Positions 9,006 through 16,393 of a stretch of 57,104 bases of DNA are shown here, piece after piece. This DNA is from an uncultured Acidobacteriia bacterium. GTDB taxonomy: Bacteria > Acidobacteriota > Terriglobia > Bryobacterales > Bryobacteraceae. The stretch spans positions 1 through 57,104 of the forward strand of contig CAIYDY010000283.1 of NCBI GenBank assembly GCA_903925015.1, written 5' to 3'. The first letter of the stretch is position 1. Every line of letters begins with the position of its first letter. The notes under the pieces are model-generated. The model was given only the letters and a program-made list of their open reading frames with translations. It searched no databases and was not told the DNA's origin. The position numbers and the translations under genes are program-made.

Positions 9006-9609
9006 ATTCATCCACAAATACATCCCGGGCACAATCCCGGCGACCATTCTCGCAATGCACGGCACCGGCGGCGACGAAAACGATCTCCTCGGAGTCGCCC
9101 GCGCGGTTTTCCCCGGTGCGGCCGTGCTTAGCCCGCGCGGCAAGACCAACGAACACGGGGCGTACCGGTTCTTCCCGCGCCTCGCGCCGGGGGTATTCGA
9201 CGAGGAGGAAATCGCACTCCGAACCCAGGAGCTGGCCGAATGGCTCGGATGGGCAGCCGGGGAATACGGCTTCGACCAAACAAAGCTCTACGCACTCGGG
9301 TATTCCAACGGGGCCAACATGGCGATTGCCACGATGCTGCTGTACCCTGGCTCAATCGCCGGTGGAGTGATGCTGCGTCCGATGCCGGTAATCCGTCCCA
9401 ACCCGATGCCGGATCTAGCCGGTGCCCCGATTTTGATCGCAGCCGGCGAGGCCGATCCGATGGTTCCGGTGAAATCCGCGCACGCCCTTGCCGCAATGAT
9501 GGCCGAGGCGGGCGCGGCAGTGGATTTCGCGGTGATGGAATCGGGCCACGATCTGACGCCGGAGGATTTCTCAGGCGCAAAGCGCTGGTTCGCGGCGTTG
9601 GCCGGATAG
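8995..9609 (+). CDS. Phospholipase/carboxylesterase family hydrolase (MhqD-like)
   Basis: This 204-residue alpha/beta hydrolase has an oxyanion-hole segment AMHGTGGDENDL, a nucleophile elbow GYSNGAN with the catalytic Ser, Asp in GEADPMVP and His in SGHDLTPED. Family members include carboxylesterases and the B. subtilis MhqD protein, which is encoded with MhqO-type dioxygenases. ATG 8995 gives the expected family length; a longer frame starting at 8890 would overlap the dioxygenase extensively. The 11-bp overlap with the dioxygenase suggests translational coupling. The substrate is not determinable from sequence. Confidence 0.85.
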   Translation: MAAEFIHKYIPGTIPATILAMHGTGGDENDLLGVARAVFPGAAVLSPRGKTNEHGAYRFFPRLAPGVFDEEEIALRTQELAEWLGWAAGEYGFDQTKLYALGYSNGANMAIATMLLYPGSIAGGVMLRPMPVIRPNPMPDLAGAPILIAAGEADPMVPVKSAHALAAMMAEAGAAVDFAVMESGHDLTPEDFSGAKRWFAALAG

Positions 9610-9630
9610 CGGCCGGAAATTGTTCCAGGA

Positions 9631-9636
9631 TATGCT
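9631..9636 (+). promoter_or_regulatory. Candidate -10 box close to the SGNH hydrolase start
   Basis: TATGCT lies 12 nt before ATG 9649, in the 39-bp gap after the esterase gene. No convincing -35 is visible. It matches TATGCTGG before the gene at 46653, and the placement would give a leader of only a few nt. Confidence 0.35.
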
Positions 9637-9648
9637 GGTGCCGATCCC

Positions 9649-10947
9649 ATGCGACGCGCGCCAGCTTTCCTCCTCGCCCTCATACTTCCTTCAGCCGTCC
9701 TCAGCGCTGCCGCGCCCGAGCACTGGATTGCCACCTGGGGAACCTCCCAGCAGCTCTATCGCGCGACCCAGGGCCGCGGTCCCCAAGCCGCTCCCCCCGC
9801 GCCGCCCCCCGCACCCCGGCCGGCGACACCACCGGCCGGACCAGCCCGGCGCTTTCCGGTACCCCCAGCCCTTGCCGGACTCCACGATCAGACAATCCGC
9901 ATGGTCGCCCGCACCAGCGCCCCCGGAAAGACGGTCCGCATCCGCCTAACCGCCGCGCTGGGAGGCCCAACTGTTGCCATCGGAGCCGCGCACATTGCAA
10001 TTTCCAAGGGCGACTCGAAGATCGATCCCGCCACCGACCGCGCGCTCACCTTTTCCGGCCAACCCACAGCCACCCTGTATGCCGGAGCAACGCTGGTCAG
10101 CGATCCTGTGCAGTTGGATCTGGCCCCCCTCGCCGACGTCGCCGTAAGCCTATACCTTCCAGGCGAAACCGGTGCGCCAACCAACCACCTGTTCGGGCTG
10201 CACACCACCTACATCTCAAAACAAGGCGATTTCACCGGCAAGCCCGAAATCGCAGACGCCGAGACCCGCGAATCGTACTACTGGCTAGCCGGAATCGACG
10301 TCCTCGCGACGGCATCCGCCGGAACCCTGGTAACCTTCGGCGATTCCATCACGGACGGCGACCAATCCACGCACGCAACCAACGGCTCCTGGCCCGCCCT
10401 GCTCGCCGCCAGATTGAAAGCGAACAAGGCCACCGCCAACATCGGCGTTGTCAACGCCGGCATTTCCGGGAACCGCGTCCTTGGCGACAACGGCAGTGCG
10501 CTGGCTCGGTTCGAGCACGACGTTTTGTCCCAGCCGGGCATCCGCTGGATCACGCTGCTGGAGGGTATCAACGACATTACCGGTGGCTCCCGCAACGGTG
10601 CCAAAACAATCACGGCCGAGGCTCTGATCGCAGCCTACCGCCAGATCATCGACGCCGCCCACGAAAGGGGTATCCAAGTATTCGGATGTACTTTGACCCC
10701 TTACGGCGGCTCCAATGTGTACAGCGATTACGGCGAAAGCGTCCGCAGCGCTGTCAACGACTGGATACGCAAACCGGGTTCCTTCGACGGCGTCATTGAC
10801 TTCGACAAGGCAACACGCGACGCCAAAGACCCGAAGCGCTTCCGCCCCGAAGCCGACTCCCCGGACTTCCTGCACCCGGCCAACCCCGGTTACAAGCTGA
10901 TGGCCGACAGTATCGACCTCACTCTCTTCACCAACAAAAAGCGTTAG
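9649..10947 (+). CDS. Secreted SGNH/GDSL hydrolase
   Basis: The 432-residue protein has a signal peptide (residues 1-20, ALILPSAVLSAAA) and then a Pro/Ala-rich linker (about 45-75) of probable low structure. A beta-rich N-terminal domain follows. The SGNH catalytic domain begins with block I FGDSITDG (Ser233), continues with block III LEGINDI and ends with block V DFLHPANPGY (Asp406, His409). This two-domain layout is common in exported GDSL esterases thought to deacylate polysaccharides in the periplasm or outside the cell. The actual ester substrate is unknown. It converges with the MBL hydrolase at 10944, overlapping by 4 bp. Confidence 0.88.
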   Translation: MRRAPAFLLALILPSAVLSAAAPEHWIATWGTSQQLYRATQGRGPQAAPPAPPPAPRPATPPAGPARRFPVPPALAGLHDQTIRMVARTSAPGKTVRIRLTAALGGPTVAIGAAHIAISKGDSKIDPATDRALTFSGQPTATLYAGATLVSDPVQLDLAPLADVAVSLYLPGETGAPTNHLFGLHTTYISKQGDFTGKPEIADAETRESYYWLAGIDVLATASAGTLVTFGDSITDGDQSTHATNGSWPALLAARLKANKATANIGVVNAGISGNRVLGDNGSALARFEHDVLSQPGIRWITLLEGINDITGGSRNGAKTITAEALIAAYRQIIDAAHERGIQVFGCTLTPYGGSNVYSDYGESVRSAVNDWIRKPGSFDGVIDFDKATRDAKDPKRFRPEADSPDFLHPANPGYKLMADSIDLTLFTNKKR

Positions 10948-11573
10948 CCCCTTACGAACGAATTCAAGCGTTTTTCGCGGCCAATGGTGGTCGAATCCCC
11001 ATGCCCGGGAATCACAACCGTGTCCTCCGGAAGCGAATACAGTTTTCCGCGAATCGATTTCGCAATCGCCGCCGGATCGCCGCCGGGTAGATCGGTGCGC
11101 CCGACGCTACCGCGGAACAGCGTATCCCCGGCGATCAATTTCGATTCGGCGGGAATGAACAACGAAATGCTGCCGGGCGTGTGACCGGGAGTGTGCAGGA
11201 TTTGGGCCTCGATCGCCCCGGCACGAACGCTGTCCCCCTCCCGTGCCGGGGTGTCGATTCCCGGATTGTCGGGCGTCTCGATACCCAGCCAGCCCGCCTG
11301 GACGTCCAACATCTCCGCCAAACCCGAATCGTCGGCATGCATCATCACAGGCGCGCCTGTGATCTCGCGCAGTTTGTGCGCCCCGCCGATATGGTCGATG
11401 TGGGCGTGGGTGATCACGATCTGCTTCAGGGTCAAATGGTGCCGGTTGAGGATTGCGACAATTTCGGAAATGTCATCGCCCGGATCGATCACCAAGGCCT
11501 CGTGCGTGGTTTCGTCCCCCAGGACGGAACAGTTGCAGCCCAGCATGCCGACTGGCAGAATCTCGTGGATCAT
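10944..11573 (-). CDS. Glyoxalase II-like MBL-fold hydrolase
   Basis: The 209-residue cytosolic protein carries the binuclear metal motif THAHIDHIGG, with LHTPGHTPGS, IAGDTLFRGSVGRTDLPGG and VIPGHGDSTTIGRE. This is the arrangement of the YcbL/glyoxalase II-like subgroup, which hydrolyses thioesters such as S-lactoylglutathione-like compounds. It lacks the extended C-terminal substrate-binding helices of classic glyoxalase II, so the true thiol partner is open. It is transcribed divergently from the small membrane protein at 11607. Confidence 0.85.
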   Translation of the reverse strand: MIHEILPVGMLGCNCSVLGDETTHEALVIDPGDDISEIVAILNRHHLTLKQIVITHAHIDHIGGAHKLREITGAPVMMHADDSGLAEMLDVQAGWLGIETPDNPGIDTPAREGDSVRAGAIEAQILHTPGHTPGSISLFIPAESKLIAGDTLFRGSVGRTDLPGGDPAAIAKSIRGKLYSLPEDTVVIPGHGDSTTIGREKRLNSFVRG

Positions 11574-11592
11574 AGCTAATTTGAGGGTACGC

Positions 11593-11598
11593 GATAAT
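11593..11598 (+). promoter_or_regulatory. Candidate -10 box 8 nt before a start codon
   Basis: GATAAT lies 8 nt before ATG 11607. A GGAGG also lies here, but only 3 nt from the ATG, too close for normal use. A leaderless or near-leaderless transcript is one reading. Confidence 0.3.
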
Positions 11599-11606
11599 GG
11601 AGGTTC

Positions 11607-12035
11607 ATGGGAATCCTACCTGTCTTGATGAGGTTCATCCACATCCTATCGGCGATCACGCTGGTGGGAGGTGTTTTTGCGTGGCGTTTCGGGGCGATCC
11701 CCGCCGGGGCGGCACTGGCTCCCGACACGCGGGCGAAAGTGGAGAATGCCTTTGCGGCCGCATGGCGGCCTGCCGTCCTTGCAGCGATCCTGGGCCTGCT
11801 CGCATCCGGGTCCTACAACTTCATGGCGAAGATGGGTAGCGGACACCTGTCACCGGCCTACCACGCCGTCTTTGGAGTCAAATTCCTGCTGGCGCTGCAT
11901 GTATTCGCCATCACGCTGATCGCCACGAAACCGGACAACGCCAAGCGCGCTCGCCAACTTGTCGGCGTAGCCGCCAGCGGCCTTGTCATCGTGATTCTGT
12001 CGGCAGTACTAAGAACGGTGCTCGGACCCCAATGA
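11607..12035 (+). CDS. Four-helix integral membrane protein, unknown function
   Basis: The 142-residue protein has four predicted TM segments: about 8-27 (FIHILSAITLVGGVFAW), 51-68 (AVLAAILGLLASGSYNF), 86-106 (AVFGVKFLLALHVFAITLI) and 119-138 (LVGVAASGLVIVILSAVL). The layout and an early His in TM1 resemble CopD-like or DUF2214-like four-helix proteins, but I cannot assign it. The start could also be ATG 11628 (MRFIHILS), which would begin directly at TM1. Its end overlaps the YgfZ-type gene by 4 bp, suggesting co-translation. Confidence 0.7.
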   Translation: MGILPVLMRFIHILSAITLVGGVFAWRFGAIPAGAALAPDTRAKVENAFAAAWRPAVLAAILGLLASGSYNFMAKMGSGHLSPAYHAVFGVKFLLALHVFAITLIATKPDNAKRARQLVGVAASGLVIVILSAVLRTVLGPQ

Positions 12036-12952
12036 CCCCCGGATACCTGGCCCTACGAAATGGCGCTGCGGTCTTGGACCTTTCAGCGCGCGGACGGATT
12101 CGCGTCGTCGGCGAAGACCGGGCCCGGTTGCTCCACGCGATGTCCACCAACCACGTGCAGGGTCTGGTCGACGGCTCCGGATTGCATGCGTTCTTCCTCA
12201 GCGCACAGGGCCGAATCATGGCGGACGCTTGCATTTTGCGCTTCCCCGACTATTTCCTCCTCGATACCGAACCGGAAACACGCACCCCGCTGTTCGAGCA
12301 CTTGGACCGGTTCATCATCGCCGACGACGTGGAACTGGAGGACGTGACCGAACAGACCTTCTGCCTTGGAGTGGAAGGCCCCCAGTCCCTCGGGATCCTT
12401 CCCTGCCCGGCCCCCCCCTACACGCATGTGGAATGGGAAGGCTGCACGCTCGCCGCCATTGCGTCCAGCGGCCCGACCGGGATCCGCCTATATGGTCCGA
12501 TCAACCTGATGCCGACTGTATTGGCATTCCTGGAAAAGGCCGGAGTACCCACCGCAACCGCCCGCGATGCCGAGCTCGCCCGCATCCACAACTTCAAGCC
12601 TCGCTATGGGTCCGATTTCGATGGAAGCACCCTGACCGGCGAAACCCTCCAAACCCACTCGATGCACTACCAAAAAGGCTGCTACATCGGGCAGGAAATC
12701 GTGGAGCGTGTGCGATCCCGCGGCCATGTCAACCGCACCATGATGGGATTCCGGCTGGAGGGGCACAGCGTCCCGGGCCCGGGCTCCACCCTATACAGCG
12801 GCGGCAAGGAAACCGGCGAGGTCACCTCCGCTGCGGAAGCACCGGACGGCGGTGTCTTCGGCCTGGCCTGGGTCCGGACACCCCACAACAAGCCAGGCCT
12901 TATTGTCGGCATCGACGGACGACCGGCAGAGCTCTTCGCCGCGCTGGTATAG
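12032..12952 (+). CDS. ygfZ: YgfZ/GcvT-domain folate-binding protein
   Basis: The 306-residue protein starts with the aminomethyltransferase-like domain (GAAVLDLSARGRIRVVGEDRARLLHAM) and has the diagnostic YgfZ signature KGCYIGQE near residue 214, containing the conserved Cys. YgfZ/IscA-type proteins use folate and assist repair or assembly of Fe-S enzymes, such as the tRNA methylthiotransferase MiaB. The C-terminal beta-barrel part (GLAWVRTPHNKPG) fits the family. The 4-bp overlap with the membrane protein upstream suggests an operon. The Fe-S role is from family knowledge. Confidence 0.87.
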   Translation: MTPGYLALRNGAAVLDLSARGRIRVVGEDRARLLHAMSTNHVQGLVDGSGLHAFFLSAQGRIMADACILRFPDYFLLDTEPETRTPLFEHLDRFIIADDVELEDVTEQTFCLGVEGPQSLGILPCPAPPYTHVEWEGCTLAAIASSGPTGIRLYGPINLMPTVLAFLEKAGVPTATARDAELARIHNFKPRYGSDFDGSTLTGETLQTHSMHYQKGCYIGQEIVERVRSRGHVNRTMMGFRLEGHSVPGPGSTLYSGGKETGEVTSAAEAPDGGVFGLAWVRTPHNKPGLIVGIDGRPAELFAALV

Positions 12953-12990
12953 CCGGACGGTTTGGCGCTATCATGGAACTAGGGATTTTT

Positions 12991-13458
12991 ATGCGCTTCT
13001 CCACTACCATCATCGCGTCCGTGGCCGCCATCGGCCTTTTCTCCACCACCGCATTGGCGGACCTGCCCCCCGGCAAGGGGCACGATGAGACCGTCAAGGT
13101 CTGCGGCAAGTGCCACTCGGCGGAACAGGCTGCATCGCTCCACCAGAGTCGCACCGGTTGGGAAGAGACCATCGCGAAGATGGTCAGCATGGGCTCCGAA
13201 GGTACCGACGATGAATACGAAAACATCCTCAACTACCTGGTGTCCAACTTCGGCCCCGAAAAGCCCAAGCCCGTCAGCATCAACAAGGCCACGCCGGTGG
13301 AATTGGAAGCAGTCTTGGGCCTCACGAAGGCTGAATCTGCCGCTGTCATCGCCTACCGCACCGAAAAAGGCGACTTCAAGACAATTGACGACGTGAAGGC
13401 TGTTCCCGGCGTCGACGCGAAGAAGATCGAAGCGAAAAAAGCGCGGCTGGCATTCTAA
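12991..13458 (+). CDS. Periplasmic protein with CxxCH haem motif and helix-hairpin-helix domain
   Basis: The 155-residue protein has a signal peptide (1-23, IIASVAAIGLFSTTALA). A single c-type haem motif C38-G-K-C41-H42 follows, with candidate axial Met64 or Met67 in KMVSMGSEG. The segment EYENILNYLVSNFG is typical of small haem domains of PQQ/quinohaemoprotein type. The second half (about 97-155) carries a ComEA-like helix-hairpin-helix pair: SINKATPVELEAVLGL and DDVKAVPGVDAKKIE. ATG 12991 is chosen because TAGGGA precedes it at good spacing; an in-frame ATG at 12973 is an alternative. The gene lies between ygfZ and a PPOX flavoprotein. An electron-transfer role is likely and a ligand-binding role of the HhH unit is possible, but neither is shown. 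Confidence 0.78.
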   Translation: MRFSTTIIASVAAIGLFSTTALADLPPGKGHDETVKVCGKCHSAEQAASLHQSRTGWEETIAKMVSMGSEGTDDEYENILNYLVSNFGPEKPKPVSINKATPVELEAVLGLTKAESAAVIAYRTEKGDFKTIDDVKAVPGVDAKKIEAKKARLAF

Positions 13459-13473
13459 TCCGCCAGCCGGAAA

Positions 13474-13479
13474 TACAAT
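13474..13479 (+). promoter_or_regulatory. Candidate -10 box 6 nt before a start codon
   Basis: TACAAT lies 6 nt before ATG 13486. There is no Shine-Dalgarno at normal spacing and no clear -35. It belongs to the recurrent short-leader pattern of this window. Confidence 0.28.
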
Positions 13480-13485
13480 GGGTCC

Positions 13486-14133
13486 ATGGACATGGACCCG
13501 CAGTTTCTAGTCACGTCGGAATTGGAATTGGCAGCGCTCCATGGCCCGCCGCTGGAGCGCTCGGTCCGCAAGCAGTTAGACTATCTGGACGACCATTGCC
13601 GGGCCTTCCTGGCAGCATCCCCGTTCTGCGTTGTTTCCACACAGGGCCACGGCATGGCGGACGCGTCCCCGCGCGGCGATGCGCCCGGCTTCGTCAAAGT
13701 TCTGGATGACCGCACGGTACTCCTGCCGGACCGCCGCGGCAACAACCGCCTTGACAATCTTCGCAATCTAATCGCGAATCCCTCTATAGGCCTGCTCTTC
13801 CTAATACCGGGAATCGACGAGACGTTCCGTATCAACGGCACAGCGCAACTCTCCCGGGACCCAGACCTAACCTCTCAATTCGAAGTCCAAGGCAAAACAC
13901 CGAAGATCGTGGTCGTAATCCACGTGTTGGAAGCTTACGTCCATTGCAGCCGTGCCTTGGTGCGGTCCGATCTTTGGAACCCGGCGAAACAAGCCCATGC
14001 CGACCGACGAATTCCGGCAGGCCCCGCCATTCCAACCTTCGGAACCATGCTGGAAGCCCACACTGCGGGTTTTGTCGAAGCGAATGCCGTAGACGAGGAC
14101 GCGAAGGTGCGCGTGCCTGCAACCCTTTATTGA
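13486..14133 (+). CDS. Pyridoxamine 5'-phosphate oxidase family flavoprotein
   Basis: The 215-residue protein has the split-barrel PPOX fold. Visible elements are ASPFCVVSTQG, ADASPRGDAPGFVKVLDDRT, LPDRRGNNRLDNLRNLIANP and GIDETFRINGTAQL, followed by HCSRALVRSDLW. This matches the MSMEG_1061-type subgroup, which binds FMN (or F420) and is probably an oxidoreductase on small aromatic or quinone-like substrates rather than a PdxH vitamin B6 enzyme. It faces the TPR membrane protein and ends 9 bp from it. The second ATG at 13492 is an alternative start. Confidence 0.85.
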   Translation: MDMDPQFLVTSELELAALHGPPLERSVRKQLDYLDDHCRAFLAASPFCVVSTQGHGMADASPRGDAPGFVKVLDDRTVLLPDRRGNNRLDNLRNLIANPSIGLLFLIPGIDETFRINGTAQLSRDPDLTSQFEVQGKTPKIVVVIHVLEAYVHCSRALVRSDLWNPAKQAHADRRIPAGPAIPTFGTMLEAHTAGFVEANAVDEDAKVRVPATLY

Positions 14134-14142
14134 GCCATCCTA

Positions 14143-16314
14143 CTACTGAGCCTTTTGGGGTTTGATCTTGCCTTCGGCGACGGCTTTTTCCCTCAACAGC
14201 ACTTGAAGGTCGCTCATTGCAAAATACAGGTTGGGCCGAAGACGGAGCAATTCCCTCGTCGCGTCAATGGCCTCGTCGATCCGTCCCATTGTGTGGTAGG
14301 CAGTGGCGATATTGGCGTAGGCCTCCGGCAAGTCCGCCCGGATCTTCAGAGCACTCCGGGCCGCCTGAATGCACTCGTCGTAGCGCTTGTGGTGGTACAG
14401 AACAACCGACAGGTTGAGGAAATCGTCGGGAGTGGCGGTTTCCTTGGAACGCCCGTCCGCCCTCTCCAACTGGGCTTCCCCATACCGGGCTACCGCCAGA
14501 AACCGCTGGGCGATGGGCTCGTCGGGTTCGCTCCTGAGGACCTCCTCGGCGGCATTCTGCACTAGCGGCCAGTCATATTGCTCCGAGTAGATCTCCATTA
14601 GGACTTGCCGGCTAAGCACATCCTCCGGCCCCAGCGATGAGGCTGTCTTGGCCGTGGTCAGCGCCTCGGCCACCCGGCGGTGGTTCATCAGCCAGCGCGC
14701 ATACTGGGCATAGCCGAGCGCGTGTTTCGGTATCATCGCGATGGCTCTCTTCATGTGGCCTTCGGACTCGTTGTCATACCCGAGCCTGTCAAGTCCAATT
14801 CCGAGCTGGTACTCGGTGATCGGGTCGTTGGCCACCATGATTCGGGCTCGCTCGAAGTATTCAACGGCAGTAGTGTCGTCGCCATCGGCCTGGGACGACA
14901 AGGCCGCCTGCACAGCCGCCCGCGAGCTGCGTGGATTGGCATCCGCCGCACCCTGCCACAGATCAATGTCGGACCCCCATATACTCGACCGCGTATAGGT
15001 GTTCCAACCAAATCCGGCAACGATCACGACCATGAAGAAGGACCAACCAACCATGGAAATCAACCGCACACGAGCCCATGGAAAAGCGGGGAGGTTGGAC
15101 CAGACGACCCAGATGGCCCCGGAAAATGCAATTGCCGCGCCTATGGCGGGAACAAACAAACGCCAAGTGGATTCGAGCGTCATCCTGGGTTCCAACATGA
15201 AAGGCACGGAGGCAGACAGATACCACCAAAGGCCGAACGAAACGGGCTTCCATTCCTCTACCCGACCAGCCACCAGAGCGACAGCGATGATCACCAACAA
15301 CCCGACGAAGCCTAAGATGACAGTTATAGTACCAAAATTGCCATCAAGCCCGGTGTCCAAGGCTAGATTTGCCGGCAGCACAAAAAGGTACAAGCCCCGC
15401 ACTACGGCCAAAGGCTGGGTCATCCAATAGCTGGTCGCAGGCTGTCTGAAAGCCCCTGAATACTGCCACTGGAGGATTGCATGGAACAACCAATATCCCC
15501 CGCAAACCGCAGATGGGGCCAAGTAGCGTCTCCATTTTGTCTCCGGCACAAACAACTTCGAATAGGCAAGCGCGATAAGCGGAAAGGCTGCAACCGACGG
15601 CTCGAACAACATCGCGATGAAAACTGGATACAGATGGAGTCCGAGTGGCCAAGTCTTGATTTCAGCGTATTTCCTGTTGACCCAAGCGCCATGCTCCCAA
15701 ATCATCTGGTCAACCCAGCTGGTTGGGACCCGGTTCATGTCAAAGGGAATCCGTTTGGGAACTCGCAGCGGCCACATGATCCATAAAAAAAGACCAAGGC
15801 ACAAACCAATGGCACCGATAATGGCGCCGCGCTGCGAAACATAGTTGACTGTGTCGGCAACCAACGGGTGGAATCCGAACATCGCCGTGGCAAGCACCGC
15901 TGCGCGGTGGTCCATCCGGGGGATAGTCCCTATCAGGAGATAGAGGACAAACAACAGGGCGATGAACCAGAAGAAGGTATCCAACTGGAAGAACGACGCC
16001 GTCTCATTCCCGCCAATCCAGTAGTCAAACAGAAAGGAAAGCGACAAAAGCGGCCGGTAGTCGGCGTACTCGCGGAGTGAACTGAATGCTCGTGGATCGG
16101 TCAGCAGACGCCATATCGATGCATCCCCGGTGATGGCCCGGTTGTTGACTATATGGTGAAGGTCGTCAAAGTGGAAACCCGACCGGAAGTGGTTCAGCCA
16201 GACAAAAAAGCCAGCGACCAAGACCAAGGCCGGCGACAGCCACCAAAGGAGAAAGTCCGCCGATTCTTCTAGATGGGTCTCTTTGGCCGGGGAAACAGCC
16301 TTCTCGGGGGTCAC
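14143..16314 (-). CDS. Polytopic membrane protein with C-terminal TPR array (TMTC/GT-C-like)
   Basis: The 723-residue protein has about ten N-terminal TM helices (first at 24-44, LLWWLSPALVLVAGFFVW). The first luminal loop has the acidic HFDDLHHIV segment and a conserved-looking region around RPLLSLSFLFDYWIGG. TPR repeats follow from about residue 440 to 700, for example TAVEYFERARIMVANDPITE and PEAYANIATAYHTMGRIDEA. This architecture matches bacterial and eukaryotic TMTC-like proteins, which are GT-C O-glycosyltransferases or related carriers. The start is GTG 16314 with AGG 5 nt upstream, and a TATACT lies 8 nt before it. Activity is inferred only. Confidence 0.8.
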   Translation of the reverse strand: MTPEKAVSPAKETHLEESADFLLWWLSPALVLVAGFFVWLNHFRSGFHFDDLHHIVNNRAITGDASIWRLLTDPRAFSSLREYADYRPLLSLSFLFDYWIGGNETASFFQLDTFFWFIALLFVLYLLIGTIPRMDHRAAVLATAMFGFHPLVADTVNYVSQRGAIIGAIGLCLGLFLWIMWPLRVPKRIPFDMNRVPTSWVDQMIWEHGAWVNRKYAEIKTWPLGLHLYPVFIAMLFEPSVAAFPLIALAYSKLFVPETKWRRYLAPSAVCGGYWLFHAILQWQYSGAFRQPATSYWMTQPLAVVRGLYLFVLPANLALDTGLDGNFGTITVILGFVGLLVIIAVALVAGRVEEWKPVSFGLWWYLSASVPFMLEPRMTLESTWRLFVPAIGAAIAFSGAIWVVWSNLPAFPWARVRLISMVGWSFFMVVIVAGFGWNTYTRSSIWGSDIDLWQGAADANPRSSRAAVQAALSSQADGDDTTAVEYFERARIMVANDPITEYQLGIGLDRLGYDNESEGHMKRAIAMIPKHALGYAQYARWLMNHRRVAEALTTAKTASSLGPEDVLSRQVLMEIYSEQYDWPLVQNAAEEVLRSEPDEPIAQRFLAVARYGEAQLERADGRSKETATPDDFLNLSVVLYHHKRYDECIQAARSALKIRADLPEAYANIATAYHTMGRIDEAIDATRELLRLRPNLYFAMSDLQVLLREKAVAEGKIKPQKAQ

Positions 16315-16322
16315 AACAACCT

Positions 16323-16328
16323 AGTATA
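16323..16328 (-). promoter_or_regulatory. Candidate -10 box of the TPR membrane protein gene
   Basis: The minus strand reads TATACT 8 nt before the GTG start at 16314. No -35 of quality is visible. It is another example of a -10 almost touching the start codon. Confidence 0.33.
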
Positions 16329-16393
16329 GCGACACGCGGGCCATTGGGAGGACTGGGCTGATCTGCCGGGAAGCCGCCACGATAGAATCGAAT

